A stretch of 64,000 bases of DNA. It comes from ZYF759 sp046297455. GTDB lineage: Bacteria > Pseudomonadota > Alphaproteobacteria > Rhizobiales > Rhizobiaceae. Shown piece by piece: positions 55,222 through 63,881 of this stretch. Below the pieces are notes generated by a model. That model saw nothing but the letters and a program-made list of their open reading frames with translations, ran no database searches and had not been told where the DNA came from. How positions within the stretch are numbered: the stretch's first letter is position 1; each line of letters opens with the position of its first letter. The DNA lies in assembly GCA_046297455.1 (NCBI GenBank), contig JBKBIT010000009.1:1-64000 (forward strand), in the 5' to 3' direction. The position numbers and the translations under genes are program-made.

Positions 55222-55695
55222 CTACAAGGGAAGCGGGCCCGCCTCCTTCAGCGTCTCCAGCACGATTGCCGTCTTCACGTGCTGGACCGATTCATGTGGC
55301 AGCAGCACGTCGTTGACGAATTCCGACAGGGACTTCAGATCGCGCGTGACCACTTTGAGCACGTAGTCCATCTCCCCGGTCAGTGCGTGCGCTTCCTGAA
55401 CCTCCGGCAGGCCGCGCAGCAGTTCGGCGAAGCGACGGGCATTGTCGCGGTTGTGGGTGGCGAGCGTGACCGAAATGACGTTCACCAGCGGAAATCCCAG
55501 GCGCTCGCGATCGAGCACCGCCCGGTAGCCCTTGATCAGCCCCGCCTCCTCGAGCCGCTGCCGGCGGCGCGAGCACTGGGAGGGCGACAGGTTGACCCGC
55601 TCCGACAGGTCGTTGTTCGTGAGCCGCGCATCCTCCTGCAGAAGCGACAGTATCTTGCGGTCAAATTGATCTATCTGCTCGAAGCTTGCATTCAT
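55222..55695 (-). CDS. Lrp/AsnC family transcriptional regulator
   Basis: A 157-residue feast/famine regulator. The DNA-binding domain FDRKILSLLQEDARLTNNDLSERVNLSPSQCSRRRQRLEEAGLIKGYRAVLD is canonical, and the RAM ligand domain follows with EVQEAHALTGEMDYVLKVVTRDLKSLSEFVNDVLL. It is divergent from hpd, 123 bases apart, so it very probably controls hpd, perhaps sensing an aromatic amino acid. Two dyads in the shared region are listed separately. Confidence 0.94.
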   Translation of the reverse strand: MNASFEQIDQFDRKILSLLQEDARLTNNDLSERVNLSPSQCSRRRQRLEEAGLIKGYRAVLDRERLGFPLVNVISVTLATHNRDNARRFAELLRGLPEVQEAHALTGEMDYVLKVVTRDLKSLSEFVNDVLLPHESVQHVKTAIVLETLKEAGPLPL

Positions 55696-55718
55696 TGGTC
55701 AATTCCCACGCAGTATGC

Positions 55719-55779
55719 GCATTAATCAATGCTCATTCGCATCGAAATGCAAGCCTCTTGCGGGGCGAATGCATTATTC
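55719..55779. promoter_or_regulatory. Two dyads between the Lrp regulator and hpd
   Basis: GCATT-AATC-AATGC (55719-55732) and GAAT-GCATT-ATTC (55767-55779) are perfect inverted repeats about 48 bases apart, in a region less GC-rich than the genome. Spaced dyads in a divergent intergenic region suit cooperative binding by an Lrp-type octamer. They precede the hpd start (55819) by about 40-100 bases. Confidence 0.45.
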
Positions 55780-55818
55780 TGGCAACTTAAACTGACAATC
55801 CCCCCAAGGAGGAACGAG

Positions 55819-56931
55819 ATGGGTCCATTTCCGCACGATGCCCCGCCCGCGAAGATTTCCAGTGACAATCCCGCCGGAACGGACGGTTTCGAGTTCGTGG
55901 AATTCGCCCATCCCGAGCCGGAGAAGCTTGCCGAGCTTTTCACCAAGATGGGTTACACGGCCGTGGCAAAGCACAAGACCAAGGACATCACGGTCTGGCG
56001 CCAGGGCGATGTGAACTACATCCTCAACGCCGAACCCGGCTCGCATGCGATGCGTTTTGTCGAGGAACACGGCCCTTGTGCGCCGTCCATGGCCTGGCGC
56101 GTGGTCGATGCCGATCACGCCTTCAAGCATGCCGTCTCCAAGGGAGCGACCCCCTACGAGGGCGAAGGCAAGGCGCTGGACGTGCCGGCGATCGTCGGCA
56201 TTGGCGGCTCGCTGCTCTATTTCGTCGAGAAATACGGCGACAAGGGCTCGGCCTACGAGAACGAGTTCGAGTGGCTGGGCGAGGCGAACCCGAAGCCGGA
56301 AGGCGTCGGCTTCTATTTCCTCGATCACCTCACCCACAATGTCTATCGCGGCAACATGGACAAGTGGTGGGACTTCTACCGCGACATGTTCGGCTTCAAG
56401 CAGATCCACTTCTTCGACATTGACGGGCGCATTACCGGGCTGATGAGCCGTGCGATCACGTCGCCTTGCGGCAAGATCCGGATCCCGCTCAATGAGTCGA
56501 AGGACGACAACAGCCAGATCGAGGAATATCTGAAGAAGTACAAGGGCGAGGGCATCCAGCACATCGCGGTCGGCACGGACGGCATCTACGACGCCACCGA
56601 CAAGCTTGCCGCCAACGGGCTGAAGTTCATGCCCGGCCCGCCCGAGACCTATTACGAGATGAGCCACGAGCGGGTGCAAGGCCACGACGAGCCGATCGAG
56701 CGGATGAAGAAACATGGCATCCTGATCGATGGAGAAGGCGTCCTCGATGGCGGCACGACCAAGATCCTGCTGCAGATCTTCTCCAAGACCGTGATCGGCC
56801 CGATCTTCTTCGAGTTCATCCAGCGCAAGGGTGACGAGGGCTTTGGCGAAGGCAATTTCCGCGCGCTCTTCGAATCGATCGAGGAAGACCAGATCAGGCG
56901 CGGCGTGATTTCCCGCGAGGCGGCCGAATAG
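55819..56931 (+). CDS. hpd: 4-Hydroxyphenylpyruvate dioxygenase
   Basis: A 370-residue non-heme iron dioxygenase of two VOC modules that converts 4-hydroxyphenylpyruvate to homogentisate. The C-terminal module shows the iron ligands: His in FLDHLTHNVYRGNMDKWWDFYRDMFGF, His in GEGIQHIAVGTDGIYDA, and Glu in GPIFFEFIQRKGDEGFGEGNF. Start ATG 55819 (MGPFPHDAPP) has AAGGAGGA about 7 bases upstream; the frame is open another 30 codons without similarity. It supplies the substrate of HmgA encoded 33 kb away. Divergent Lrp gene likely controls it. Confidence 0.97.
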   Translation: MGPFPHDAPPAKISSDNPAGTDGFEFVEFAHPEPEKLAELFTKMGYTAVAKHKTKDITVWRQGDVNYILNAEPGSHAMRFVEEHGPCAPSMAWRVVDADHAFKHAVSKGATPYEGEGKALDVPAIVGIGGSLLYFVEKYGDKGSAYENEFEWLGEANPKPEGVGFYFLDHLTHNVYRGNMDKWWDFYRDMFGFKQIHFFDIDGRITGLMSRAITSPCGKIRIPLNESKDDNSQIEEYLKKYKGEGIQHIAVGTDGIYDATDKLAANGLKFMPGPPETYYEMSHERVQGHDEPIERMKKHGILIDGEGVLDGGTTKILLQIFSKTVIGPIFFEFIQRKGDEGFGEGNFRALFESIEEDQIRRGVISREAAE

Positions 56932-56934
56932 GCT

Positions 56935-57060
56935 TTTTGACGACCTAGCCGAGCGAAACGGCCTCGTGGGGCGGGCCCCCCGNNNNNNNNNNCTTTTGCC
57001 CCCCCCCCCCCCCCCACCCCCCCGGGGGCGGCGCCCCCCGGGGCCCCCCGCACCTCTTGA
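56935..57060. other. Assembly gap and low-complexity flanks
   Basis: Ten N bases at 56983-56992 are surrounded by GGGCGGGCCCCCCG on one side and a long C run broken by a few bases on the other, up to about 57050. This is not natural-looking sequence; it is a scaffold joint with poor base calls. True distance and content between hpd and the MarR gene are unknown. Any frame read through it is unreliable. Confidence 0.95.
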
Positions 57061-57112
57061 CCGGCAAGAACCAATCGTTGCATGTGCCCCGATGCTCCCC
57101 TAGACCGGCCAC

Positions 57113-57583
57113 ATGGACGAGAAACCCGCCCTTTCGCTGGAAGAATTCCTGCCCTACCGGCTGAACCGGCTGGCCGATGCCGTCAGCCGCGGCTTCTCGC
57201 GGATCTACCGCGACCGGCATGGCATGACGCGGCCCGAATGGCGCCTGCTGGCAACGCTTGGCCAATATGGCCGCATGACAGCCACCGATATCGGCCGCCA
57301 CTCGGCCATGCACAAGACCAAGGTGAGCCGCGCCGTTAGGGCGCTGGAGGAGCGCCGCTGGCTCACCCGCGAAATCTCGGCGGAAGACCGCAGGGTCGAA
57401 TATCTGGAGCTGTCCCGACAAGGCCAGGCGGTCTATCGCGAACTAGTGCCGCTGGCCCAGCAATTCGAGGCGGATCTCCTCGCTGCGCTGAAAGCGGGTG
57501 AGGCGGGATCGCTGCTTGCCGGGCTGGCCGCGCTCGAATCGACGACGCTTGGTGACAGGCAATCGGGCGGGGACGAGGAATGA
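57113..57583 (+). CDS. MarR family transcriptional regulator
   Basis: A 156-residue winged-helix protein. The HTH core is MTRPEWRLLATLGQYGRMTATDIGRHSAMHKTKVSRAVRALEERRWLTREISAEDRRVEYLELSRQGQAVY, with the beta-wing DRR motif characteristic of MarR. Such regulators respond to phenolic compounds. It follows hpd across the assembly gap, so it could control the tyrosine pathway, but the gap makes adjacency unsafe. Its stop overlaps the DUF1697 start by 4 bases. Confidence 0.92.
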   Translation: MDEKPALSLEEFLPYRLNRLADAVSRGFSRIYRDRHGMTRPEWRLLATLGQYGRMTATDIGRHSAMHKTKVSRAVRALEERRWLTREISAEDRRVEYLELSRQGQAVYRELVPLAQQFEADLLAALKAGEAGSLLAGLAALESTTLGDRQSGGDEE

Positions 57584-58107
57584 TAGCTCGGGTCGCGCTG
57601 CTGCGCTCGGTGAATGTGGGCGGCAACGGCAAGCTACCGATGGCCGAACTTCGTGCGATGTGCGAGGCGGCCGGCCTCCTTCATGTGCGAACGCATATCG
57701 CAAGCGGCAATGTCGTTTTCGCCAGCCCATTGGAGGAAGGCGAGATCGTGGCGGCGCTTGAAGCACGGATTACCGACTATGCCGGGCGCCATATAGCCGT
57801 GCTGGTGCGCGACGCCGCCGAGATGCGGACTGTGCTGGCGGACAATCCGTTTCCGGAAGCCAATCCCAGCCAGACGGTGGCAATATTCCTTCACAAGCCT
57901 CCCGTCGATGCCGTGGAAACAGCTCGGGGCCGGACCGTGGAGCGCATCGCGAGCGGCCGGCGCGAAATCTACGTGGACTATGCCGGTTCCATGAGCCAGT
58001 CGAAGCTGTCGCTGGCCGCATCGCGGGAAGGCACCGCGCGCAACATGAACACCGTCGCCCGGATGGCCGAGATGGTGACGGAGCTGGAAGCCGCACTCGG
58101 TGGCTGA
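57580..58107 (+). CDS. DUF1697 family protein
   Basis: A 175-residue protein of the DUF1697 family, MIARVALLRSVNVGGNGKLPMAELRAMCEAAGLLHVRTHIASGNVVF being the conserved start (LLRSVNVGG and SGNVVF). The C-terminal YVDYAGSMSQSKLSLAA and GTARNMNTVARMAEMV are also family-typical. Function is unknown. It overlaps the MarR gene by 4 bases, so the two are cotranscribed; it ends 141 bases before the rimP start. Confidence 0.9.
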   Translation: MIARVALLRSVNVGGNGKLPMAELRAMCEAAGLLHVRTHIASGNVVFASPLEEGEIVAALEARITDYAGRHIAVLVRDAAEMRTVLADNPFPEANPSQTVAIFLHKPPVDAVETARGRTVERIASGRREIYVDYAGSMSQSKLSLAASREGTARNMNTVARMAEMVTELEAALGG

Positions 58108-58248
58108 GCCACGGCCGTCTCCATCTTGATTTTTGGCGATGCCGCGGTTATATGAATGTCAAATTCTTGGTCGTCATGGCGAAGAGTGGGTCCCACCGGT
58201 CCCGCTCTTTTTTGTTACCTGACGGTCGCACTTGGACAGGACGGACAC
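58108..58248 (+). promoter_or_regulatory. rimP leader with intrinsic terminator (attenuator)
   Basis: A hairpin of AAGAGTGGG (58182-58190) with CCCGCTCTT (58201-58209), including one G-T pair, is followed by a T-run to 58213, 36 bases before the rimP start. A terminator ahead of the rimP-nusA-infB operon is the known rimP leader of alphaproteobacteria (Rfam rimP leader), thought to be autoregulated by NusA. A 21-codon-or-longer reading frame from ATG 58152 runs through the hairpin. Confidence 0.75.
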
Positions 58249-58872
58249 TTGGCCGAACAGGCACATATCGACGACCGCATCATTTCCGAGACAGGGGTCG
58301 AGGCACGGATCGCGCAGATCGTCGCACCGCTGGCGCGCGAGGCCGGCTATCGGCTGGTCCGCATCCGCCTGTCCGGCCAGAACGGCCTGACGCTGCAGAT
58401 CATGGCCGAGCGCGACGACGGCACCATGACGGTCGAGGATTGCGAGGAACTGAGCCGTCTGGTCTCACCCGTTCTCGACGTCGAGGACCCGATCGAGAAG
58501 GCCTATTATCTGGAAGTGTCATCGCCCGGCATCGACAGGCCGCTGGTGCGCAAGTCGGACTTCGAGACGGCCAAGGGCCATCTCGCCAAGATCGAGACGA
58601 GCGTGATGGTCGCGGAACGCAAGCGTTTCCGTGGCCGCATTGCCGAGGTCGATGCCGAGGGTGTCATGATCGAGCGGGACCAGGCGAGCTACGGCGACGA
58701 GCCGACAGTCAAGGTGCCGTTCGAGGCAATGGCCGAGGCACGCCTTATCCTGACCGACGATCTTGTCCGCGACGCGCTGAAAAATGACAAGAAGGCACGC
58801 CAGGACGCCAGGAAGAACCGCGGTCGCGAGGCCGCCGACGAGACAGAGACAGACACCGAAGCCGATACTTGA
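58249..58872 (+). CDS. rimP: Ribosome maturation factor RimP
   Basis: A 207-residue 30S assembly factor. The typical features are LAREAGYRLVRIRLSGQNGLTLQIMAERDDGTMTVEDCEELSRLVSPVLDVEDPI, then YYLEVSSPGIDRPLVRKSDFETAKG. The tail is Lys/Arg/Glu/Asp-rich, usual in rhizobia. TTG 58249 is taken as start because AGGACGGA precedes it and the first residues (AEQAHIDDRIISETGVEARI) match relatives; no ATG fits. First gene of the rimP-nusA-ylxR-infB-rbfA operon. Confidence 0.95.
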   Translation: MAEQAHIDDRIISETGVEARIAQIVAPLAREAGYRLVRIRLSGQNGLTLQIMAERDDGTMTVEDCEELSRLVSPVLDVEDPIEKAYYLEVSSPGIDRPLVRKSDFETAKGHLAKIETSVMVAERKRFRGRIAEVDAEGVMIERDQASYGDEPTVKVPFEAMAEARLILTDDLVRDALKNDKKARQDARKNRGREAADETETDTEADT

Positions 58873-58918
58873 TCGGAGCGGACGGGCGGCGAAGCCGCCT
58901 TTGCCCAGGGAGATACAG

Positions 58919-60532
58919 ATGGCAGTCAGCGCAAACAGGCTGGAGCTCTTGCAGATCGCGGATGCGGTCGCGCGCGAGAAGTCGATCGACAAGGAGATCG
59001 TGCTCGGCGCCATGGCCGACGCGATCCAGAAGGCGGCGCGCTCGCGCTATGGCCAGGAAACCAATATCCGCACCGACATCAACCCGCAGACCGGCGAGAT
59101 CAAGCTGCAGCGGCTGATGGAAGTCGTGGAGGCGGTCGAGGATCCGGCGCGTGAGATTGCTCTTGCCGATGCCCGCCACCGCAACCCGGACGCTCAGGCC
59201 GGCGATTTCATCGCCGAACAGCTGCCGCCGATGGATTTCGGCCGCATCGCGGCCCAGTCGGCCAAGCAGGTGATCGTGCAGAAGGTGCGCGAGGCCGAAC
59301 GTGATCGCCAGTACGACGAGTACAAGGATCGCATCGGCGAGATCGTTAACGGCACCGTCAAGCGTGTCGAATACGGCAATGTGATCGTCGATCTCGGCCG
59401 CGGCGAAGCCATCATCCGCCGCGACGAGCTGATCCCGCGCGAGTTGTTCAAGTACGGGGACCGCGTGCGCGCCTATGTCTATGACGTGCGCCGCGAGCAG
59501 CGCGGCCCGCAGATCTTCCTGTCGCGCACGCACCCGCAATTCATGGCGAAGCTGTTCACCATGGAAGTGCCGGAGATCTACGACGGCATCATCGAGATCA
59601 AGTCGGTCGCCCGCGATCCGGGATCGCGCGCCAAGATCGCGGTGATTTCCCGCGATTCCTCGATCGACCCGGTCGGTGCCTGCGTCGGCATGCGCGGCAG
59701 CCGCGTGCAGGCCGTCGTCGGCGAGTTGCAGGGCGAGAAGATCGACATCATCCCCTGGAACGACAATGCCGCGACCTTCATCGTCAACGCGTTGCAGCCA
59801 GCCGAGGTCGCCAAGGTCGTGCTGGACGAGGATGCCGAACGCATCGAGGTAGTGGTGCCCGACGACCAGCTGTCGCTGGCTATCGGCCGCCGCGGCCAGA
59901 ACGTGCGCCTTGCCTCGCAGCTGACCGGCTGGGACATCGACATCCTGACGGAAGAAGAAGAGTCGCAGCGCCGCCAGAAGGAGTTCGTCGAACGCTCCAA
60001 CCTGTTCATGGACGCACTCAACGTCGACGAGATGGTCGGCCAGGTGCTGGCATCCGAAGGCTTCTCGAGCGTCGAGGAAGTCGCCTATGTCGACAGCGAC
60101 GAGGTTGCCTCGATCGACGGTTTCGACGAGGAGACGGCCGAAGAAATCCAGGCCCGCGCCCGCGAATATCTGGAGCGCATCGAGGCCGAGCAGGATGCCA
60201 AGCGCCTTGAGCTGGGCGTCGAGGACGAGTTGCGCGAGATCCCCGGCGTGACCACCGCAATGATGGTGGCGCTCGGCGAGGACGGCGTGAAGACGGTCGA
60301 GGATTTCGCCGGCTATGCCGTCGACGACCTCGTCGGCTGGAAGGAGCGCAAGGACGGCGAGACCACCTTCTTCGAGGGTGTGCTGGCGTCGTTCGGCGTC
60401 TCGCGCGCCGAAGCCGAGCAAATGGTCGTCGCGGCACGCCTCAAGGTGGGCTGGATCAATGAAGACGATCTCGCCTCCGAAGCCGAAGACGACCAGGAAG
60501 CCGAAGCCAGCGAGGAGACGGCTGGTGTCTGA
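58919..60532 (+). CDS. nusA: Transcription termination/antitermination factor NusA
   Basis: A 537-residue RNA-polymerase-binding factor. It starts MAVSANRLELLQIADAVAREKSIDKEIVLGAM (N-terminal domain), followed by an S1 domain (GEIVNGTVKRVEYGNVIVDLGRGEAIIRRDELIPRE), two KH domains with RDPGSRAKIAVISRDSSIDPVGACVGMRGSRVQAVV, and acidic C-terminal repeats typical of alphaproteobacteria. The ATG at 58919 follows an AGGGAGAT site. It controls pausing, termination and probably the leader upstream of its own operon. Confidence 0.98.
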   Translation: MAVSANRLELLQIADAVAREKSIDKEIVLGAMADAIQKAARSRYGQETNIRTDINPQTGEIKLQRLMEVVEAVEDPAREIALADARHRNPDAQAGDFIAEQLPPMDFGRIAAQSAKQVIVQKVREAERDRQYDEYKDRIGEIVNGTVKRVEYGNVIVDLGRGEAIIRRDELIPRELFKYGDRVRAYVYDVRREQRGPQIFLSRTHPQFMAKLFTMEVPEIYDGIIEIKSVARDPGSRAKIAVISRDSSIDPVGACVGMRGSRVQAVVGELQGEKIDIIPWNDNAATFIVNALQPAEVAKVVLDEDAERIEVVVPDDQLSLAIGRRGQNVRLASQLTGWDIDILTEEEESQRRQKEFVERSNLFMDALNVDEMVGQVLASEGFSSVEEVAYVDSDEVASIDGFDEETAEEIQARAREYLERIEAEQDAKRLELGVEDELREIPGVTTAMMVALGEDGVKTVEDFAGYAVDDLVGWKERKDGETTFFEGVLASFGVSRAEAEQMVVAARLKVGWINEDDLASEAEDDQEAEASEETAGV

Positions 60533-60552
60533 ACGGATGCCGGGCGGTGAAC

Positions 60553-61215
60553 ATGGAACCGGAAATGAACGAGCGCACATGCATAGTGACGCGCATCGGT
60601 GGCGAGCCGGAGCGGATGATCCGCTTCGTCGCCGGTCCGGACTCCATGGTCGTGCCCGATCTGAAGCGTAAACTGCCGGGTCGCGGCTGCTGGGTAACGG
60701 CCGAGCGTAGTCTGGTCGAAAAGGCCGCGGCAAAAAACCTCTTTGCCCGAGCCCTGCGCGGTCCGGTCAAGCCGCCGCCCGGACTGGCCGACATGATCGA
60801 GGACCAGCTTCGCGCTGCCGCACTCGGCGCCTTGGGGTTGGCACGCAAGGCCGGCGGCGTGACGACAGGTTCGGCAAAGGTGGATGCAGCCATCCGCGCC
60901 AACAGGGCGATGGCGGTGATTCATGCCACCGAGGCAGCCGCAGACGGCATTCGCAAGCTTGCCCAGGCTCGCCACGCGGTCGTCATGGCGGGCGGCGAAG
61001 AAGTGCCGTCATACAAACTGTTCTCCGAAGCCGAATTGGGTTTGGCATTGGGGGGCACAAATGTGATACATGCAGCCGTGCTCGCTGGGCAGACCGGCGA
61101 AATGGTTCTCAAGCGCCTCGACGCGCTGGCCCGGTACAGGGGTGAAGACCCCAAGGACCGGCGATCCCAAGCAGCAAGCGATGCGGGCCTCGAGACCGCA
61201 AAGGATATGGAATGA
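60553..61215 (+). CDS. ylxR: YlxR-like RNA-binding protein with L7Ae-type domain
   Basis: A 220-residue protein combining an N-terminal DUF448 (YlxR) domain, ERTCIVTRIGGEPERMIRFVAGPDSMVVPDLKRKLPGRGCWV, with a C-terminal L7Ae-like domain (LGLARKAGGVTTGSAKVDAAI, then TEAAADGIRKLAQ). The fused type is common in alphaproteobacteria. It lies between nusA and infB and overlaps infB by 4 bases. GTG 60547 and ATG 60553 are both possible starts. It probably binds RNA in translation or the nusA operon control. Confidence 0.92.
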   Translation: MEPEMNERTCIVTRIGGEPERMIRFVAGPDSMVVPDLKRKLPGRGCWVTAERSLVEKAAAKNLFARALRGPVKPPPGLADMIEDQLRAAALGALGLARKAGGVTTGSAKVDAAIRANRAMAVIHATEAAADGIRKLAQARHAVVMAGGEEVPSYKLFSEAELGLALGGTNVIHAAVLAGQTGEMVLKRLDALARYRGEDPKDRRSQAASDAGLETAKDME

Positions 61216-63776
61216 GCGATACGAAGACTGGTGACGACAAGACGCTGAGCGTTGGCACGAAGAAGACGCTGACGATGAAGCGGACGGGCATCGAGCAGGG
61301 GACCGTGCGGCAGAATTTCTCGCACGGCCGTTCGAAGGCTGTCGTCGTCGAGACCAAAAAGCGGAAATTTGCCAGGCCTGATGAGAAGCCGGAAGCGCCA
61401 GCCGTTTCGCTGAAGCCACGCGTTGCGCCAGCTCCTGCCGCGCCGCAGCCCGCGGTTGCGCGTCCTGAGCCGCAGCAGCCCCAGCGCACTGCCTCCAGCG
61501 GCGTCGTCTTGAACGAGCTGTCGCCGGAAGAGATGGAAGCCCGCCGCCGCGCGCTGATGGATTCGAAGGTTCGCGAGGCCGACGAGCGCAAGCGCGCAGC
61601 CGACGAGGCACAGCGCCGGGCCGAGGAAGAGGAGCGCCGCCGCAAGGAGCGCGAGGAATCCGCTGCCCGTCAGGCGGAGGAAGAGGCGCGTTTGGCAGCA
61701 GAGGCCGAAGCCCGTCGCCGTGCCGAGGAAGAGGCAAGCCGCCGCGCTCCCCAGGCGCCCGTTGCCGCTGCTCCCGCCCCGGTGGTGGAAGAAGAGGCGG
61801 AAGCCCGCGTCGCGCCGAAGCGCGGACCGGTCAAGCCCGAAGTTGTGGCACCGCGTCCGGTCAAGCCGAAGGGCGAGGACGAGCGCCGTCGCGGCAAGCT
61901 GACCCTGAACAAGGCGTTGACCGACGATGGTGACTCCCGCGGTCGCTCGCTGTCCGCCATGCGCCGGCGCCAGGAGAAGTTCAAGCGCTCGATGAGCCAG
62001 GAGCCCCGCGAGAAGATTCTCCGTGAGGTCGTGCTGCCCGAGACCATCACCATCCAGGAACTGGCGCAGCGCATGGCGGAGCGTGCGGTGGATCTGGTGA
62101 AGTACTTCATGAAGCAGGGCCAGATGATGAAGCCCGGCGACGTGATCGATGCCGACACCGCCGAGCTGGTGGCAGTCGAATTCGGCCACACGGTCAAGCG
62201 CGTGGCGGAATCGGACGTCGAGGAAGGCCTGTTCGACATTCCGGACGCTCCGGAAACCTTGAAGTCCCGCCCGCCGGTGGTCACCATCATGGGCCATGTC
62301 GATCACGGCAAGACCTCGCTGCTCGACGCGATCCGTCAGGCAAACGTCGTCGCTGGCGAAGCGGGTGGCATCACCCAGCATATCGGCGCCTATCAAGTCG
62401 AGCAGTCGGGCCAGAAGATCACCTTCATCGATACGCCCGGCCATGCCGCCTTTACCGCGATGCGTGCGCGTGGCGCGCAGGCTACCGACATCGCCATCCT
62501 GGTGGTTGCGGCCGATGACAGCGTGATGCCGCAGACCATTGAGTCCATAAACCATGCCAAGGCGGCCGGCGTGCCGATCATCGTTGCGATCAACAAGGTC
62601 GATAAGCCCGACGCCAATCCCCAGAAGGTTCGCACCGAACTGCTTCAGCATGAGGTGTTCGTGGAATCGATGGGCGGCGAGGTGCTCGACGTCGAGGTCT
62701 CTGCCACGAAGAAGACCAATCTCGACAAGCTGCTCGAGGCAATCCTGCTGCAGTCCGAGATCCTGGAACTCAAGGCCAACCCGGATCGCACCGCCGAGGG
62801 CGTCGTGATCGAGGCCAAGCTCGACCGCGGTCGCGGCTCCGTGGCCACCGTTCTCGTCCAGGCTGGCACGCTGAAGCCCGGCGACATCATCGTTGCCGGC
62901 GACCAGTGGGGCCGCGTGCGCGCGCTGGTCGATGACCGCGGCGACCAGGTGAAGGAAGCCGGTCCGGCGTCGCCGGTCGAGATTCTCGGCCTGCAGGGTA
63001 CGCCGCAGGCCGGCGACCGCTTTGCCGTTGTCGAGAACGAATCCAAGGCCCGCGAGATTTCGGAATACCGCCAGCGGCTTGCCCGCGAGAAGGCGGTGGC
63101 CCGCCAGGCAGGCCAGCGCGGCTCGCTCGAGCAGATGATGACCCAGCTCCAGAGCTCGGGGCTCAAGGAATTCCCGCTCATCATCAAGGGCGACGTGCAG
63201 GGTTCGATCGAGGCCATCGTGGCGGCTCTCGACAAGCTGGGCACAGACGAGGTTCGCGCGCGCATCGTCCATTCGGGCGCCGGCGCGATCACCGAGAGCG
63301 ACGTGTCGCTGGCCGAAACCTCGGGCGCGGCCATCATCGGCTTCAACGTCCGTGCCAACAAGCAGGCACGCGACGCGGCAAACCAGTCGGGCAGCGAGAT
63401 CCGCTACTACAACATCATCTACGACCTGGTAGACGACATCAAAGCCGCCATGTCGGGCATGCTTTCGCCGGAGCGGCGCGAGACCTTCCTCGGCTACGCC
63501 GAAATCCTGGAGGTGTTCAACATCACCAAGGTTGGCAAGGTCGCGGGCTGTCGGGTCACCGAGGGCAAGATGGAACGTGGTGCCGGCGTCCGGCTTCTGC
63601 GCGACAACGTCGTCATCCACGAAGGCAAGCTCAAGACGCTCAAGCGCTTCAAGGACGAGGTGTCCGAGGTGCCGGTCGGCCAGGAATGCGGCATGGCCTT
63701 CGAAAATTACGAGGACATCCGTGCTGGCGACGTCATCGAGGCCTATCGCGTCGAGATGGTGACGCGCACCCTCTAA
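61212..63776 (+). CDS. infB: Translation initiation factor IF-2
   Basis: An 854-residue GTPase that places initiator tRNA on the 30S subunit. The N-terminal part is long, Arg/Glu/Ala-rich and coiled-coil (READERKRAADEAQRRAEEEERRRKEREESAARQAEEEARLAAEAEARRRAEEEASRR), then the G domain has GHVDHGKTS at about 361-369, the switch DTPGHAAFTAMRARGAQATDIAILVVAADD and NKVDKPDANP. Two C-terminal domains with the tRNA-binding region follow. It overlaps ylxR by 4 bases (ATGA). Length and order are typical. Confidence 0.98.
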   Translation: MSDTKTGDDKTLSVGTKKTLTMKRTGIEQGTVRQNFSHGRSKAVVVETKKRKFARPDEKPEAPAVSLKPRVAPAPAAPQPAVARPEPQQPQRTASSGVVLNELSPEEMEARRRALMDSKVREADERKRAADEAQRRAEEEERRRKEREESAARQAEEEARLAAEAEARRRAEEEASRRAPQAPVAAAPAPVVEEEAEARVAPKRGPVKPEVVAPRPVKPKGEDERRRGKLTLNKALTDDGDSRGRSLSAMRRRQEKFKRSMSQEPREKILREVVLPETITIQELAQRMAERAVDLVKYFMKQGQMMKPGDVIDADTAELVAVEFGHTVKRVAESDVEEGLFDIPDAPETLKSRPPVVTIMGHVDHGKTSLLDAIRQANVVAGEAGGITQHIGAYQVEQSGQKITFIDTPGHAAFTAMRARGAQATDIAILVVAADDSVMPQTIESINHAKAAGVPIIVAINKVDKPDANPQKVRTELLQHEVFVESMGGEVLDVEVSATKKTNLDKLLEAILLQSEILELKANPDRTAEGVVIEAKLDRGRGSVATVLVQAGTLKPGDIIVAGDQWGRVRALVDDRGDQVKEAGPASPVEILGLQGTPQAGDRFAVVENESKAREISEYRQRLAREKAVARQAGQRGSLEQMMTQLQSSGLKEFPLIIKGDVQGSIEAIVAALDKLGTDEVRARIVHSGAGAITESDVSLAETSGAAIIGFNVRANKQARDAANQSGSEIRYYNIIYDLVDDIKAAMSGMLSPERRETFLGYAEILEVFNITKVGKVAGCRVTEGKMERGAGVRLLRDNVVIHEGKLKTLKRFKDEVSEVPVGQECGMAFENYEDIRAGDVIEAYRVEMVTRTL

Positions 63777-63881
63777 CGCGCCCAAACGTGGCGGCGCGCC
63801 GGCCAGGCCCGGCGCCCGTGCACCTGGTTTGAGCGGTCGCCGGTTCGAATCCGACGGCCGCGATCAAGGAATGCAATCGAC

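Noticed and set aside
56652..57421. Open frames reading through the N gap with unknown residues
   Set aside because: They depend on the Ns and homopolymer runs of the assembly joint and include the antisense of hpd.
58745..60733. A 662-codon minus-strand frame opposite nusA
   Set aside because: The nusA domains are complete on the plus strand; the antisense frame lacks any family motif.
60921..63785. A 954-codon open frame on the minus strand opposite ylxR and infB
   Set aside because: It lies antisense to clearly conserved infB and its protein has no recognisable domain. High GC makes such shadow frames common.
63820..63870. A tRNA gene upstream of rbfA
   Set aside because: Only a T-loop-like word is present; no matching acceptor, D-arm or anticodon arm can be placed in the spacer.
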